DNA of 64,000 nt from Aquabacterium fontiphilum (GCF_009909205.1 NZ_JAAAPN010000003.1:292195-356194), one strand, 5' to 3'. Shown: positions 9,424-19,519, counted from the first letter of the stretch. Numbers and translations: made by a program. Notes: a model not told the origin generated them from the letters alone.

Positions 9424-10284
9424 ATGAAGACGATCGTCGTCAACAAGCTGCCCGGCGCCATCTCCTTGAGCCTGGGCGCCCTGCGCTCGAGCAGCAAGAA
9501 GAACGTCGCCGTCGACGCCTTGCCCGCTGTGACCTATGTGCGGCCCAAGGTGAAGGTGGATGCACGCCACGTGGCGGCATATTCGCGTGTGTGCGGCTTC
9601 ACCCCTGCCCACGGCGTGCCGCTGACCTACCTGTTCACCCAGGCCTTCCCGCTGGCCATGATGCTGTTCGGCAGCAAGGCCTGCCCATGGCCCGCCATGG
9701 GCATCGTCCACCTGTCGAACCACATCCGCCAGCATGCGCGCATCTCGGCGGGTGACGAGTTGCGCATCGAGCTGACCACCGGCGCCTTGTTCGCCCATGA
9801 CAAGGGCCAGGTCTTCATGCTGCACTTCCGCGCTTTCCGGGGCGAGCAGCTCGTCTGGGAAAACGACATGACAGCGCTGCGCATGGGCGTGCGCAACCCG
9901 CGTGGGCCGAAGTACGAAAGCCAGCTCGGGGATGCTGGCGTGCTGTCGCACCAGGCTGATTTCTTCGCAGCCGGGGGCATCGGGCGCCGCTATGGTCGCG
10001 TCTCGGGCGACATCAACCCGATCCACCTGACCGCGATCACGGCCAAGTTGCTTGGCTTTCGCAAAGCCATTGCCCATGGCATGTGGACCAAGGCCCGCGC
10101 GCTGGCCACGCTGATGCCGCGTGAAGCCATCGAGCGTGCCGAAGCGGTGGTTGATTTCAAGACGCCGCTCTTCCTGCCCGCTCGCGCATCCATGTGGACG
10201 ACCCGTGCCGATCATGGCGCGCTGTTCGAGGTGCGCAACGCCAAGGGCGACAAACCCCATCTGCGCGGCCGCGTGCAGTACTGA
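9424..10284 (+). CDS. MaoC-like (R)-specific enoyl-CoA/ACP hydratase
   Basis: The 286-residue protein carries the hydratase-2 signature in its C-terminal hot-dog domain: YGRVSGDINPIH, with Asp196, Asn198 and His201, followed by AIAHGMW. The N-terminal ~140 residues look like the degenerate first hot-dog of double hot-dog hydratases. It should hydrate trans-2-enoyl thioesters to (R)-3-hydroxyacyl thioesters, pairing with the reductase directly upstream. Confidence 0.88.
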   Translation: MKTIVVNKLPGAISLSLGALRSSSKKNVAVDALPAVTYVRPKVKVDARHVAAYSRVCGFTPAHGVPLTYLFTQAFPLAMMLFGSKACPWPAMGIVHLSNHIRQHARISAGDELRIELTTGALFAHDKGQVFMLHFRAFRGEQLVWENDMTALRMGVRNPRGPKYESQLGDAGVLSHQADFFAAGGIGRRYGRVSGDINPIHLTAITAKLLGFRKAIAHGMWTKARALATLMPREAIERAEAVVDFKTPLFLPARASMWTTRADHGALFEVRNAKGDKPHLRGRVQY

Positions 10285-10317
10285 CCCACAAGATCTCAGC
10301 ATTCAGAAGGATTCAAC

Positions 10318-11607
10318 ATGAACACTGTCCGTCGCGTCGCCATCATCGGGGGCAACCGCATTCCTTTCGCCCGCTCCAACACCGTCTACTCGCATGTCTC
10401 CAACCAGGACATGCTGACGGCCACCCTGCAGGGTCTGGTCGACCGCTTCAACCTGCATGGCAAGCGCCTGGGCGACGTGGCCGCCGGCGCCGTGATGAAG
10501 CACAGCCGTGACTTCAATCTGGTGCGCGAGTCGGTGCTGTCGACCACCCTGGCGCCCGAAACCCCGGCCTTCGACCTGCAGCAGGCTTGCGGCACCGGCC
10601 TGGAGGCCGTGATGCTGGTGGCCAACAAGATCGCGCTGGGTCACATCGAATCGGGCATCGGCGGCGGTGTGGACACCACGTCGGATGCGCCCATCGGCGT
10701 CAACGAGAAGATGCGCAAGATCCTGCTCGAAGCCAACCGCGGCAAGAGCACGGGCGAGCAGCTCAAGACGCTGGCCAAGATCCGCCCCTCGATGCTGGTC
10801 AAGCCCGCCATCCCGAAGAACGGCGAACCGCGAACCGGCTACTCCATGGGCGAGCACGCTGAGTTGATGGCACGCGAGTGGGGCATCCCCCGCGAAGAGC
10901 AAGACCAGCTTGCCTTCCTGTCGCACCAGAACCTGGCCCGCGCCTACAAGGATGGCTTCTTCGCTGACCTGATGACGCCGTTCAAGGGCGTCAGCAAGGA
11001 CAACAACCTGCGCGAAGGCCTGACCATCGAGAAGCTGCGCTCGCTCAAGCCCTGCTTCGACAAGAAGATCGCGCCTGGCCAGGGCACGCTGACCCCGGGC
11101 AACTCGACCCCGCTGACCGATGGCGCCTCGGCCGTGCTGCTGGGCAGCGAGGAGTGGGCCAAGGCCAACAACCTGCCGGTGCAGGCCTACATCACGTTCA
11201 GCGAAGTGGCCGCCGTCGACTTCTTCAACAAGAAGGAAGGCCTGCTGATGGCGCCGGCCTACGCCGTGCCGCGCATGCTCGAACGCGCGGGCCTGACCCT
11301 GCAGGACTTCGATTTCTACGAGATCCATGAAGCGTTTGCGGCTCAGGTGCTGTGCACGCTGAAGGCCTGGGAAGACCCCAAGTACTGCAAGGAGCGTCTG
11401 GGTCTGGACAAGCCGCTGGGCTCGATCGACCGCAGCAAGCTCAACGTCAACGGCTCGTCGCTGGCCGCTGGCCATCCGTTCGCGGCCACCGGCGGCCGCA
11501 TCGTGGCCTCGCTGGCGAAGATGCTGGCGCAAAAGGGCTCGGGCCGTGGCCTGATTTCCATCTGCGCGGCAGGCGGACAAGGCGTTGTGGCCATTCTGGA
11601 ACGCTGA
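10318..11607 (+). CDS. Acetyl-CoA C-acyltransferase (thiolase)
   Basis: This 429-residue enzyme should cleave or form 3-ketoacyl-CoA. Thiolase landmarks are present: nucleophile Cys91 in QQACGTGLEA, the EIHEAFAAQ loop, the GSSLAAGHPFAATGGR histidine and the C-terminal ISICAAGGQGV cysteine. Its length is like FadI-type thiolases. It is third in the reductase-hydratase-thiolase set, and a hairpin terminator follows at 11641. Confidence 0.92.
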   Translation: MNTVRRVAIIGGNRIPFARSNTVYSHVSNQDMLTATLQGLVDRFNLHGKRLGDVAAGAVMKHSRDFNLVRESVLSTTLAPETPAFDLQQACGTGLEAVMLVANKIALGHIESGIGGGVDTTSDAPIGVNEKMRKILLEANRGKSTGEQLKTLAKIRPSMLVKPAIPKNGEPRTGYSMGEHAELMAREWGIPREEQDQLAFLSHQNLARAYKDGFFADLMTPFKGVSKDNNLREGLTIEKLRSLKPCFDKKIAPGQGTLTPGNSTPLTDGASAVLLGSEEWAKANNLPVQAYITFSEVAAVDFFNKKEGLLMAPAYAVPRMLERAGLTLQDFDFYEIHEAFAAQVLCTLKAWEDPKYCKERLGLDKPLGSIDRSKLNVNGSSLAAGHPFAATGGRIVASLAKMLAQKGSGRGLISICAAGGQGVVAILER

Positions 11608-11640
11608 GCTCGGCGTTGCTAGACTGACAGTTGAACGAAG

Positions 11641-11663
11641 AAGGGGGCATTTGCCCCCTTTTG
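11641..11663 (+). terminator. Rho-independent terminator after the thiolase gene
   Basis: AAGGGGGCA is paired with TGCCCCCTT across a tiny loop and followed by TTTT. It lies between the thiolase stop and the acyl-CoA ligase start, so the ligase probably has its own promoter or is reached by read-through. Confidence 0.75.
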
Positions 11664-11717
11664 ACGGTTGAACAAGCTGCCCGCAGCAGGACACGGCGCA
11701 GCACACGAGGAGACACC

Positions 11718-13460
11718 ATGACGCAGACCGCCACCGCCCACGCCAACCCCCGCCCGTCGATCGTCAACCCGGACGGAACCACCAACCGCATCTGGTTGTC
11801 GTCGTATGTGGAAGGGGTGGTGCATGACATCGATGTCAACAAGTACCGCTCCCTGACCCAGTACTTCGACGAATGCATGGCCAAGTTCCGCGACCGCCCT
11901 GGCTTCGTCAGCATCGGCACCGAGCTGATGAATTCGCGGCTTGAGCGGCTGGTCAAGGAGTTCGCCGGCTGGCTGCAGAGCCAGGGCGTCAAGAAGGGCG
12001 ATCGGGTGGCCATCATGCTGCCCAATACCTTCCAGTACCCGGTGTGTCTGTTCGCCGTGCTGCGCATCGGCGCCATCGTGGTCAACGTCAACCCGCTGTA
12101 CACGGCGCGCGAGCTGAACCACCAACTCAAGGATTCCGGGGCAGAAACCATCATCGTGATGGAGAACTTCGCCAAGACGCTGCAAGAAGCGCTGCCGGGC
12201 ACCAACGTCAAGCGCATTGTGCTCACGCAGATCGGTGACCTGCTGTCTGACAGCGTCATCAACGCCAAGGGTCGCCTGCTGAACTTCGTGATCCGCAAGG
12301 TGCAGAAGATGGTGCCCGAGTACAAGTTGCCCGGCGCAATCTGGATTCGCGACGCGCTCAAGGCCGGCAGCAAGGTGAAGGTCAAGGACGCCGAGGTGCA
12401 CCCGGATGACCTTGCTTTCCTGCAATACACCGGCGGCACGACTGGGGTGTCGAAGGGCGCCATGCTGACGCACCGCAACGTGCTGACGAACTGCCAGCAG
12501 GCGCTGGCTTTTGCTGAAGGCCAGCTCACCGGCGACACCGAAACCGTGGTCACGCCGCTGCCGCTGTACCACATCTTCTCGTTGACGGTGAACTGCCTGA
12601 TCTTCATGGCGCTCGGTGGCCGCAACATCCTGATTGCCAACCCGCGCGACACCAAGCGCGTGATGATGATCCTGAAGAACGAGAACTTCAGCGGCATCAC
12701 CTGCGTGAACACGCTGTATGCCTCGTTCCTGGACGACCCCGAGTTCCGTAAGCGCAACTTCTCGAACCTGAAGCTGGCGGTGTCCGGTGGCATGGCGCTG
12801 CAGCGCAGCATTGCCGAGCGCTGGAAGGAAGTCACGGGCAACTCGATCGTCGAAGGCTATGGCCTGACCGAGTGCTCGCCCATCGTCACCCAGGCCCCTG
12901 TGGATCTGAAGAAGCCGCAGCCCGCCTTCACGGGCTCGATCGGCGTGCCCGTGCCCTCGACCGAGGTGCGCATCCGTCGCGAAGATGGCTCCTGGGCCGA
13001 AATCGACGAGCCGGGCGAACTGGTCGTGCGTGGCCCGCAGGTCATGAAGGGCTACTGGAATCGCCCCGAAGAAACCGCCAAGGTCATCGACCCGGAGGGC
13101 TGGCTGGCCACGGGCGACATTGCCGTGATGGACGAGAAGGGCTTCCTCAAGATCGTGGACCGCAAGAAGGACATGATCCTGGTCTCGGGCTTCAACGTCT
13201 ATCCGAACGAGATCGAGGATGTCGTGGCCATGCACCCCGATGTCAAGGAAGTGGCCGCCGTGGGCGTGCCCGATGAGGTGGCGGGCGAGCGCGTGAAGGT
13301 CATCATCGTGCCGCGCAGCCCGAGCCTCACCAAAGAGTCGGTGCTGGAGCATTGCCGCAAGTACCTGACGGGCTACAAGATTCCGCGCGTGATCGAGTTC
13401 CGGGACACCGAGTTGCCCAAGACGCCGGTGGGCAAGATCCTGCGCCGCGAGCTGCGCTGA
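11718..13460 (+). CDS. fadD: Long-chain fatty-acid--CoA ligase
   Basis: This ANL-superfamily adenylating enzyme activates fatty acids to acyl-CoA. The AMP-binding loop YTGGTTGVSKGAM, the GYGLTECSP motif, the GWLATGDIA hinge region and the C-terminal KTPVGKILRREL lysine segment are all intact. ATG 11718 follows a GAGGAG ribosome site and gives 580 residues, a normal FadD length; the frame opens earlier at 11631, inside the terminator. It supplies acyl-CoA to the upstream enzymes. Confidence 0.92.
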   Translation: MTQTATAHANPRPSIVNPDGTTNRIWLSSYVEGVVHDIDVNKYRSLTQYFDECMAKFRDRPGFVSIGTELMNSRLERLVKEFAGWLQSQGVKKGDRVAIMLPNTFQYPVCLFAVLRIGAIVVNVNPLYTARELNHQLKDSGAETIIVMENFAKTLQEALPGTNVKRIVLTQIGDLLSDSVINAKGRLLNFVIRKVQKMVPEYKLPGAIWIRDALKAGSKVKVKDAEVHPDDLAFLQYTGGTTGVSKGAMLTHRNVLTNCQQALAFAEGQLTGDTETVVTPLPLYHIFSLTVNCLIFMALGGRNILIANPRDTKRVMMILKNENFSGITCVNTLYASFLDDPEFRKRNFSNLKLAVSGGMALQRSIAERWKEVTGNSIVEGYGLTECSPIVTQAPVDLKKPQPAFTGSIGVPVPSTEVRIRREDGSWAEIDEPGELVVRGPQVMKGYWNRPEETAKVIDPEGWLATGDIAVMDEKGFLKIVDRKKDMILVSGFNVYPNEIEDVVAMHPDVKEVAAVGVPDEVAGERVKVIIVPRSPSLTKESVLEHCRKYLTGYKIPRVIEFRDTELPKTPVGKILRRELR

Positions 13461-13490
13461 GTGCGGTGTAGCGGGTGCATACTCAAGGGC

Positions 13491-14342
13491 ATGCACCCCC
13501 GCTTTCAACACCGCTTGCGCGTCCGCTGGGCCGAGGTGGACGCACAGAAGGTGGTCTTCAACGGCCACTACCTGACCTACCTCGACGTCGCCGCCACCGA
13601 ATACTGGCGCCATGTGGGCCTGCCGTATCCGGATGCCTGGGCCCGGCTGGGCTGCGATGTCTACGTACGGCGCAACACGCTCGAATACCACGCACCCGCC
13701 CAGCTTGATGACTGGTTGAGCATCGGCGTGCGTTGCGCCCGCATGGGCAACTCGTCACTGACATTGAACTGGGAAGCCCGGCGAGATGGCCAGTTGCTGG
13801 TCAGCGGCGAGGTGGTCTATGTCTGCGTGAGTCTGAACGACGGGCGGCCATGCACCGTCCCGGCGTCGGCACGCGCCCAGCTCGATGCATACGAGGCCAC
13901 ACAGCCGTGCTGGCTGACCCACCTGGGCGACTGGCGGGCCCTGGGCGAGCAGGCTGCCGCCGTGCGGCGAGCGGTGTTCATCGAGGAGCAAGGCATTGCC
14001 GAATCCGAGGAATGGGACGATGACGATGCGCGCGCCCACCATGTTGTCGTGACGAATCTGGACGGATGGGCGGCGGCCACCGGGCGGCTCATTCCGGACG
14101 AGACGCCTGGACGCGCGCGCATCGGGCGCATGGCGGTGATGCGCTGCGCGCGGGGCGTGGGCCTGGGTCGCAAGGTGCTGGAGGCGCTGGTCGACCAGGC
14201 CCGTGCGATCGGCCGACCGCAATTGAGCCTGCACGCGCAGTGCAGTGCCCAGGCGCTGTATGAATCGGCGGGCTTTCAGCCGGTGGGCGAGGTGTTCGAC
14301 GAGGTCGGCATCCCGCACCGCAAGATGGTGCTCACGCTTTGA
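13491..14342 (+). CDS. Thioesterase-GNAT acetyltransferase fusion protein
   Basis: The 283-residue protein has two domains. Residues 1 to about 130 match the YbgC/4-hydroxybenzoyl-CoA thioesterase hot-dog fold (RWAEVDAQKVVFNGHYLTY). Residues about 140-283 match a GNAT N-acyltransferase of the ElaA-like kind (AVFIEEQGIAESEEWDDDD, RIGRMAV, GVGLGRKVLEALV, YESAGF). ATG 13491 follows AAGGG; the frame is also open to 13461. It starts 30 bp after fadD and probably belongs with acyl-CoA metabolism. Acyl-CoA is the shared substrate type of both domains. The acceptor of the GNAT half is unknown. Confidence 0.85.
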   Translation: MHPRFQHRLRVRWAEVDAQKVVFNGHYLTYLDVAATEYWRHVGLPYPDAWARLGCDVYVRRNTLEYHAPAQLDDWLSIGVRCARMGNSSLTLNWEARRDGQLLVSGEVVYVCVSLNDGRPCTVPASARAQLDAYEATQPCWLTHLGDWRALGEQAAAVRRAVFIEEQGIAESEEWDDDDARAHHVVVTNLDGWAAATGRLIPDETPGRARIGRMAVMRCARGVGLGRKVLEALVDQARAIGRPQLSLHAQCSAQALYESAGFQPVGEVFDEVGIPHRKMVLTL

Positions 14343-15321
14343 CCATCTTCAACACCGGCGCCTTGATGAGGTTGCGTGCGCGAGTGCGCTTCATCGGGGG
14401 CAGCACGTGGTTGTCCTGCTCTGACACCTCGGAACTCTCGAACACCTCTTCGGTGCGCAAGGCCGGTGGCGGCAGCGTGGCCTGAAGACGTGCCACATCG
14501 GCTTGTGCCATCGTGTGGCGCGGCGGCCAGTTCTTCAAGGTCACACGGCGTAGCAGCGCCACGCCGCCCTTGGCGCTGAAGGTGCGTTCATACACGTGGG
14601 TGACCAGTCGCTTGTGCTGGCGCTCGGTGATGATGACCGTGGAGCAGCGGGTGCCGTAGGTGCCGTCCGGGGTGCGGATGAAGCACGACGACAGCATGCG
14701 CTCCCACTCCATGGGCACACCGGTGTGCGGCAGGTGGGCGTCAGCGGCCTGCTCTGGGTTGGACAGGGCGTCGAGCAGCACATCGGCCATGCGCTCGACA
14801 TCCTGCTCGGGGCTGAGCGCCGATTTAAGCCGCGCCTTGAGCTGCTGGACCTTGGGCCAGGGCGTGTTCAGCGCCGCGTTCGACAGCCCGAAGATGCCTT
14901 TCTGAAGCCGTTCGGGGTAGAGCTGCCGGTTGTTGAGCCAGAAGCATTCACCCTGTGCGAAATCCAGCGCGATCATGTTGAAGCCGTTGTAGCCCGACAT
15001 GGCCAGGCGTGGCCACAGCGTGGCCATGCCGACATCTCCTTTGAGCCATTGCGGCACGATCTGTCCACGCGAGGGGGCTTGTGGATCGATGTCCAGGGGA
15101 TTGCGAATGTTGGTGACCAGTCCCAGCCGACCTTCGGCCGTCAGGCCCAGCCAGGTGCCGCCTGCAGAAAGGTCTCGGCCGCCAAGAATGGCGGGGCCGC
15201 CTTCCTCGGGCTGCCACCAGGTCAACCGGGCTGCTGGGCGGTCAAAAAACTCGTCTCGGTTGGCCGCCAGAACAAAGGGAAAGCGGCTGTGCTGATCAAG
15301 GGCAAAGGCGGCAAGGCACAT
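14332..15321 (-). CDS. NRDE family protein (TANGO2 homologue)
   Basis: The 329-residue protein begins MCLAAFALDQHSRFPFVLAA and carries the family-naming ANRDEFFDRP motif close to the N-terminus. Bacterial relatives have no firmly known reaction; the eukaryotic homologue TANGO2 has been linked to Golgi organisation and haem or lipid handling. Its 3' end overlaps the convergent thioesterase-GNAT gene by 11 bp. Confidence 0.88.
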   Translation of the reverse strand: MCLAAFALDQHSRFPFVLAANRDEFFDRPAARLTWWQPEEGGPAILGGRDLSAGGTWLGLTAEGRLGLVTNIRNPLDIDPQAPSRGQIVPQWLKGDVGMATLWPRLAMSGYNGFNMIALDFAQGECFWLNNRQLYPERLQKGIFGLSNAALNTPWPKVQQLKARLKSALSPEQDVERMADVLLDALSNPEQAADAHLPHTGVPMEWERMLSSCFIRTPDGTYGTRCSTVIITERQHKRLVTHVYERTFSAKGGVALLRRVTLKNWPPRHTMAQADVARLQATLPPPALRTEEVFESSEVSEQDNHVLPPMKRTRARNLIKAPVLKMVKA

Positions 15322-15360
15322 CGGTCGACTCCGGTACGGCAGGCGTCAGGCGGCGGTGAA

Positions 15361-15723
15361 TCAGGCTTCAAAAGAAGCGGTCGAGGCGGTCGAACAGTCA
15401 GTGAATCGCTCGATGTGGCGCTCGCCGATCCACTGCAATGGCAGCCTGTCCACCTCGGCCAGCAGATCGGCCTCAAATGCACCACCGATGCCCTCGGGGT
15501 GCTCGTAGACCTCCATCCAGGTAGCGGGCGCATCGGCTTTCACGTCGTCCGATCGCCGCATCAGCCGGGCCACCAGACCCGGCCAGCGCGCGCGCATCCC
15601 GTGCTGCATGGCTTGCACCGCCTCCAGCCAAGCCTGCTGGTGAGCAGCGGGCACCCGGTAGTACACAAACAGCGCCGGGCGCCCCTCAGCGGTAGCCCCG
15701 TCCTTCAACCGTTGACCATCCAT
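15361..15723 (-). CDS. DUF4936 family protein
   Basis: This small soluble protein (120 residues) resembles DUF4936, a family largely confined to Burkholderiales, recognised from the ALFVYYRVPAAHQQAW start and the WMEVYEHPEGI region. Its size and composition fit a single ferredoxin-like fold, without catalytic motifs. It is encoded between ygfZ and the NRDE gene on the same strand. Function unknown. Confidence 0.75.
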   Translation of the reverse strand: MDGQRLKDGATAEGRPALFVYYRVPAAHQQAWLEAVQAMQHGMRARWPGLVARLMRRSDDVKADAPATWMEVYEHPEGIGGAFEADLLAEVDRLPLQWIGERHIERFTDCSTASTASFEA

Positions 15724-15824
15724 GGCGTCAGACTAGCCCAAATTGTGCTGTGCAACAGGCGCCGCCAACGCACAACCGGGCTTTGCAGGGCGAAATGCCG
15801 TTAACGATTCGACGAGCCCGCCCG

Positions 15825-16757
15825 TCATGCATCCGCCGACGTGACGTCGTAGGGCAGGGGCAGCAAGGTAAGCGCTGGCCCTGCGTCGCCGCCGAGGTGC
15901 AGCGCCGCATCGCTGGCTTGGAGCTTCAGCTCGATCAGCGCCAGCACCGAGCCGTCGCCTGACTCGGGTGAGGCGGCCGCGTTGACCACCATGCCGGCCG
16001 GCTGGCCCGGATCGGCCGCGCTGTATACCTCCTGGCCGGCCTGCATGGGGGTGTGGCCGCGCGCGAGAAACAGCCGGCGCTTGAGCGTGCCGCGGTACTG
16101 GCTGCGCGCGACCACCTCTTGGCCTGGGTAGCAGCCCTTTCGGAAGTTGACGCCGCCCAGCACCTCATAGTTCACCATCTGCGGCACGAACTGGTCAGCC
16201 GTGGCGGCCGTGATGTGTGGCACGCCGGTGAGCACCTGCAGCCAGGCCCACTGCGCCGCATCCAGCGTCGGGCCTGTGGCCAGACGCGTTGCGGCAACGC
16301 CCGCAGGCAGCAGGGCGCAGCCCAGCGCTGAACCCGTTGCGGTGCGGTGCTGACCGGGCAGCGGCACGAAGCCTTCTGGCGCATGGCCGCCATGCGTGTC
16401 CGGCCATGCAGCGCCCACGACCGACAGCTCGTCGCTGGCGTCGCGCAGCTTGCACTGCGCCCGCAGCACGAACATCGTCAGGCGCTTGAGCGTGCTGGGC
16501 AACAAGCTACGGTCGAGCACAAGCCAGAAACGCTCGGCGTCGGCACGCCAGACCCACAGGCTGGCCAGCATCCGCCCCTTGGGCGAGCAATAGGCCGCCA
16601 GCGCGGGCTGGCTCACGGGCAGTTGCACGATGTCCTGGCTGAGCTGGCCATGCAGAAAGGTGGCCGCATCCGCGCCGGTGGCTACGATCACGCCCAGATG
16701 GCCGAGCGCACAGCTGCCTTGCCAGGCAGTGGTATCCGAGAGGAGGGTGGTGTCCAT
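15825..16757 (-). CDS. ygfZ: Folate-binding Fe-S cluster maintenance protein YgfZ
   Basis: The 310-residue protein belongs to the YgfZ/GcvT family, which uses tetrahydrofolate to help assemble or repair certain Fe-S enzymes. The diagnostic signature KGCYPGQE with the conserved Cys is present (FRKGCYPGQEVVARSQYRG). ATG 16757 gives a normal length; the open frame continues to 17414 antisense to mltG. Only 9-39 bp separate it from the divergent mltG start, so the two promoters must overlap each other's coding regions. Confidence 0.88.
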   Translation of the reverse strand: MDTTLLSDTTAWQGSCALGHLGVIVATGADAATFLHGQLSQDIVQLPVSQPALAAYCSPKGRMLASLWVWRADAERFWLVLDRSLLPSTLKRLTMFVLRAQCKLRDASDELSVVGAAWPDTHGGHAPEGFVPLPGQHRTATGSALGCALLPAGVAATRLATGPTLDAAQWAWLQVLTGVPHITAATADQFVPQMVNYEVLGGVNFRKGCYPGQEVVARSQYRGTLKRRLFLARGHTPMQAGQEVYSAADPGQPAGMVVNAAASPESGDGSVLALIELKLQASDAALHLGGDAGPALTLLPLPYDVTSADA

Positions 16758-16796
16758 GTGCTGATTATGATGACGGGTGTGAAGTCCGATCTCCTC

Positions 16797-17843
16797 ATGC
16801 CCCGTTTGCCCCTGACCCCGCCTCGACAAACCGGTGGCGCGCTGCGCAGCGCGCTCATGCTGCTCATGGGGGTGGCGCTGATGCTGGCTGGCCTGGCGGC
16901 CTGGTGGGTTACGCGGCCCTTGCCGCTGCGCGGTGGTGTAGCCGTCGAGTTCTCTGTCGAGCAAGGCAGCACCCCGAGGGATGTGGCCCGTGGCTGGGTA
17001 GAGGCGGGTGTGGAGGACTCTGACTGGCTGTTGTTCCAGTGGTTCCGCGTGTCCGGGCAGGCGCGGCAGATCCGTGCGGGCAGCTATGAATTGCCTCCAG
17101 GCAGCTCGGCCCGCGACCTGCTGCGCATGATGGTGCGCGGCGATGAGCGGCTGGCCACGGTACGTTTGATCGAGGGCTGGACGTTTGCGCAATGGCGCGC
17201 CGAGCTGGCGAGGGCAGACGGGCTGAAGCCCACAACGTCCGGGCTGTCTGCTGAAGAGATCATGGTGTTGCTCGAGCGGCCCGGTGTGGCGGCAGAAGGG
17301 CGCTTTTTCCCCGACACCTACGCGTACGCAAAAGGCTCGACCGATCTGGCCGTGATGCGGCGGGCGCTGCATGCCATGGAGCATCGGCTGGAGGAGGCCT
17401 GGCAGCAGCGCCAAGCCAACGTGCCACTCGCCAGCATGGAGCAGGCGCTGATACTGGCGTCAATTGTTGAAAAGGAAACCGGGCAGGCAGATGACCGTGC
17501 ATTGGTGGCCGGGGTGTTTGCGAACCGGCTGCGCATCGGCATGCGTCTGCAGACCGATCCCACCGTGATCTACGGCTTGGGTGAACGTTTCGACGGCAAC
17601 CTTCGCAAGATCGATTTGCAGACCGACACGCCGTACAACACCTACACTCGCGCCGGCCTGCCGCCCACGCCAATCGCCATGCCCGGCAAGGCGTCTTTGC
17701 TGGCCGCCGTGAGGCCGGCCGACACGCGGGCGCTGTACTTCGTCGCCCGAGGCGACGGCAGCAGCGTCTTCAGCAACACGCTGGACGAGCACAATCGCGC
17801 CGTCAACCGCTATCAGCGTCAGCTCAGAAGCAGCACACCATGA
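16797..17843 (+). CDS. mltG: Endolytic murein transglycosylase MltG
   Basis: This inner-membrane enzyme cleaves nascent peptidoglycan glycan strands and is thought to terminate their growth. One N-terminal membrane helix (about residues 18-40) is followed by a LysM-like region and the YceG catalytic domain, with the catalytic Glu in [11 protein letters not shown] and the TPYNTY and PPTPIAMPG motifs. ATG 16797 gives 348 residues; ATG 16767 or 16770 is also possible, and none has a strong Shine-Dalgarno. It overlaps tmk by 4 bp (ATGA), so mltG-tmk-holB is an operon. Confidence 0.9.
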   Translation: MPRLPLTPPRQTGGALRSALMLLMGVALMLAGLAAWWVTRPLPLRGGVAVEFSVEQGSTPRDVARGWVEAGVEDSDWLLFQWFRVSGQARQIRAGSYELPPGSSARDLLRMMVRGDERLATVRLIEGWTFAQWRAELARADGLKPTTSGLSAEEIMVLLERPGVAAEGRFFPDTYAYAKGSTDLAVMRRALHAMEHRLEEAWQQRQANVPLASMEQALILASIVEKETGQADDRALVAGVFANRLRIGMRLQTDPTVIYGLGERFDGNLRKIDLQTDTPYNTYTRAGLPPTPIAMPGKASLLAAVRPADTRALYFVARGDGSSVFSNTLDEHNRAVNRYQRQLRSSTP

Positions 17844-18463
17844 ACCAGGGCAAAGGACGTTTCGTCACCGTCGAAGGCATCGACGGGGCAGGCAAAACCA
17901 CGCACCTGCGCACCATCGAGCAGGCCTGGCGTGAGGCCGGACACGAGGTGGTGTGCACGCGCGAGCCCGGCGGCACGCCTGTGGCTGAATCCTTGCGCGA
18001 AATGGTGCTGCACCAGCCCATGGACCCGCTCACCGAATCGCTGCTGGTGTTCGCGGCCCGCCGTGACCACCTGGGGCAGGTGATCGAGCCGGCGCTGGCG
18101 CGGGGCGCCTGGGTGCTGTGCGACCGCTTCACCGACGCCACCTTTGCCTACCAGGGCGGTGGCCGTGGGTTTGACGAGGCCGTCCTGAGCCAATTGGAGC
18201 AATGGGTGCAGCAAGGTCGTCAGCCGGACGTGACCATCCTCTTCGATCTACCTCCAGCTGTCGCAGCGGCTCGCTTGCGCGACGCGCGCGCACCAGACCG
18301 TTTTGAGGCTCAGGATGTCGCCTTTTTCGAGCGTGTGCGTCAGGGCTACCTGCGCCGGCAGGCTGCCGACCCCGGTCGGTTCGTCGTGGTACAGGCCGAT
18401 CGCACACCCGACGAGGTGGGCGCGGCCTTGCTGGCCGCCTTGCGTGAGCGGGGGGTGGCATGA
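17840..18463 (+). CDS. tmk: Thymidylate kinase
   Basis: This enzyme phosphorylates dTMP to dTDP in DNA precursor synthesis. The 207-residue protein has the P-loop [11 protein letters not shown] near residue 12, the DRF nucleoside-binding motif ([16 protein letters not shown]) and the TREPGG motif. Length is typical. The start overlaps the mltG stop and its own stop overlaps holB by 4 bp, indicating translational coupling. Confidence 0.96.
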   Translation: MNQGKGRFVTVEGIDGAGKTTHLRTIEQAWREAGHEVVCTREPGGTPVAESLREMVLHQPMDPLTESLLVFAARRDHLGQVIEPALARGAWVLCDRFTDATFAYQGGGRGFDEAVLSQLEQWVQQGRQPDVTILFDLPPAVAAARLRDARAPDRFEAQDVAFFERVRQGYLRRQAADPGRFVVVQADRTPDEVGAALLAALRERGVA

Positions 18464-19500
18464 GCGCCACCACCGCACTGGCGCCCTGGTTGTTGGGCCC
18501 GCTCCAGCAGGCGCTCGACCAGGTGCGGGGTCATGCCCTGCTGGTCCATGGGCAACCGGGTGTCGGGCAATTTGACTTCGGTTTGGCGCTGGCCTCTGCC
18601 TGGTTGTGCGAGGCGCAGGACGGCCAAGGCGCGCCGCTCAGGCCCGCGTGTGGCCGCTGCACGGCCTGCCACCTCATCCAGGCGAGGGCGCACCCGGACC
18701 TCATGGTCCTCCTGCCCGAGGCGCTGGAGGCCGCGCTGGGCTGGTCGGCGGCGTCGGACGACGATGGCAAGTCCGAGCCGGCCGGCAAAGGACGCAAGCC
18801 CAGCCAAGAGATCAAGGTCGAGGCTGTGCGGCGCGCGGTGGCCTTTTCTCAGCACACCTCGTCGCGCGGTCGAGCCAAGGTGATCCTGATCCATCCCGCT
18901 GGGCGCATGAACACCGTGTCAAGCAACACGCTGCTCAAGACGCTGGAAGAGCCTCCTGGCGCGGTGCGCTTCATCCTGTCGGCCGTGGGCTCGGTCGATG
19001 GCATCCTGCCCACCATCCGCAGCCGCTGCCAGATGTGGCATCTGGCCTTGCCCGACGCGGAGCCGGCGGTGCGCTGGTTGTGTGCACAGGCCGAGGGGCT
19101 GTCGGAGGGGGATGCGGCCCTGCTGCTGGCTGCCGCCGGCGGCGAACCCGGCACGGCGCTGGACAGGTTGACGCAAGGCCTGACCGCTTCAAGCTGGCGC
19201 GGGCTGCCTGCTCAGGTGGCGCAAGGGCAGGCCGGCGCGATGGCGCAATGGCCGTTGCCCCTCGTGATCGAGACACTGCAGAAGCTCTGTCTGGATCTCT
19301 CTGCCGTGTCGGTGGGTGGACAGCCGCATTACTTCGAGGCCGCGAGCCTGCCTGCGCCGCCACCGCTTGCCCGGCTGCTGGCTTGGCACAAGCAGCTGCA
19401 ACAGGTGGCCCGACATGCCGAGCATCCTTGGCACGCCACCTTGCGGCTGGAAAGCCTGCTTGACCAAGCTGCACTGGCTCTTCGGCGGCGCGCGGCCTGA
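18460..19500 (+). CDS. holB: DNA polymerase III delta' subunit
   Basis: This clamp-loader subunit (346 residues) has the AAA+ layout of delta': [13 protein letters not shown] in place of a functional Walker A, a zinc-binding Cys cluster ([17 protein letters not shown]), and the [12 protein letters not shown] and SRCQMW arginine-finger region. It works in the cytoplasm loading the beta clamp. Its position directly after tmk and before pilZ is the usual one in proteobacteria. Confidence 0.92.
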   Translation: MSATTALAPWLLGPLQQALDQVRGHALLVHGQPGVGQFDFGLALASAWLCEAQDGQGAPLRPACGRCTACHLIQARAHPDLMVLLPEALEAALGWSAASDDDGKSEPAGKGRKPSQEIKVEAVRRAVAFSQHTSSRGRAKVILIHPAGRMNTVSSNTLLKTLEEPPGAVRFILSAVGSVDGILPTIRSRCQMWHLALPDAEPAVRWLCAQAEGLSEGDAALLLAAAGGEPGTALDRLTQGLTASSWRGLPAQVAQGQAGAMAQWPLPLVIETLQKLCLDLSAVSVGGQPHYFEAASLPAPPPLARLLAWHKQLQQVARHAEHPWHATLRLESLLDQAALALRRRAA

Positions 19501-19519
19501 GGTGTATGGGAATGTAAAC

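Noticed and set aside
7887..9497. Long minus-strand frame of 536 codons
   Set aside because: It is antisense to the FabG-type gene, has a His/Gly/Ala-rich nonsense composition and no domain.
10303..13691. Minus-strand frames opposite the thiolase and acyl-CoA ligase genes
   Set aside because: They are shadows of well-supported plus-strand enzymes.
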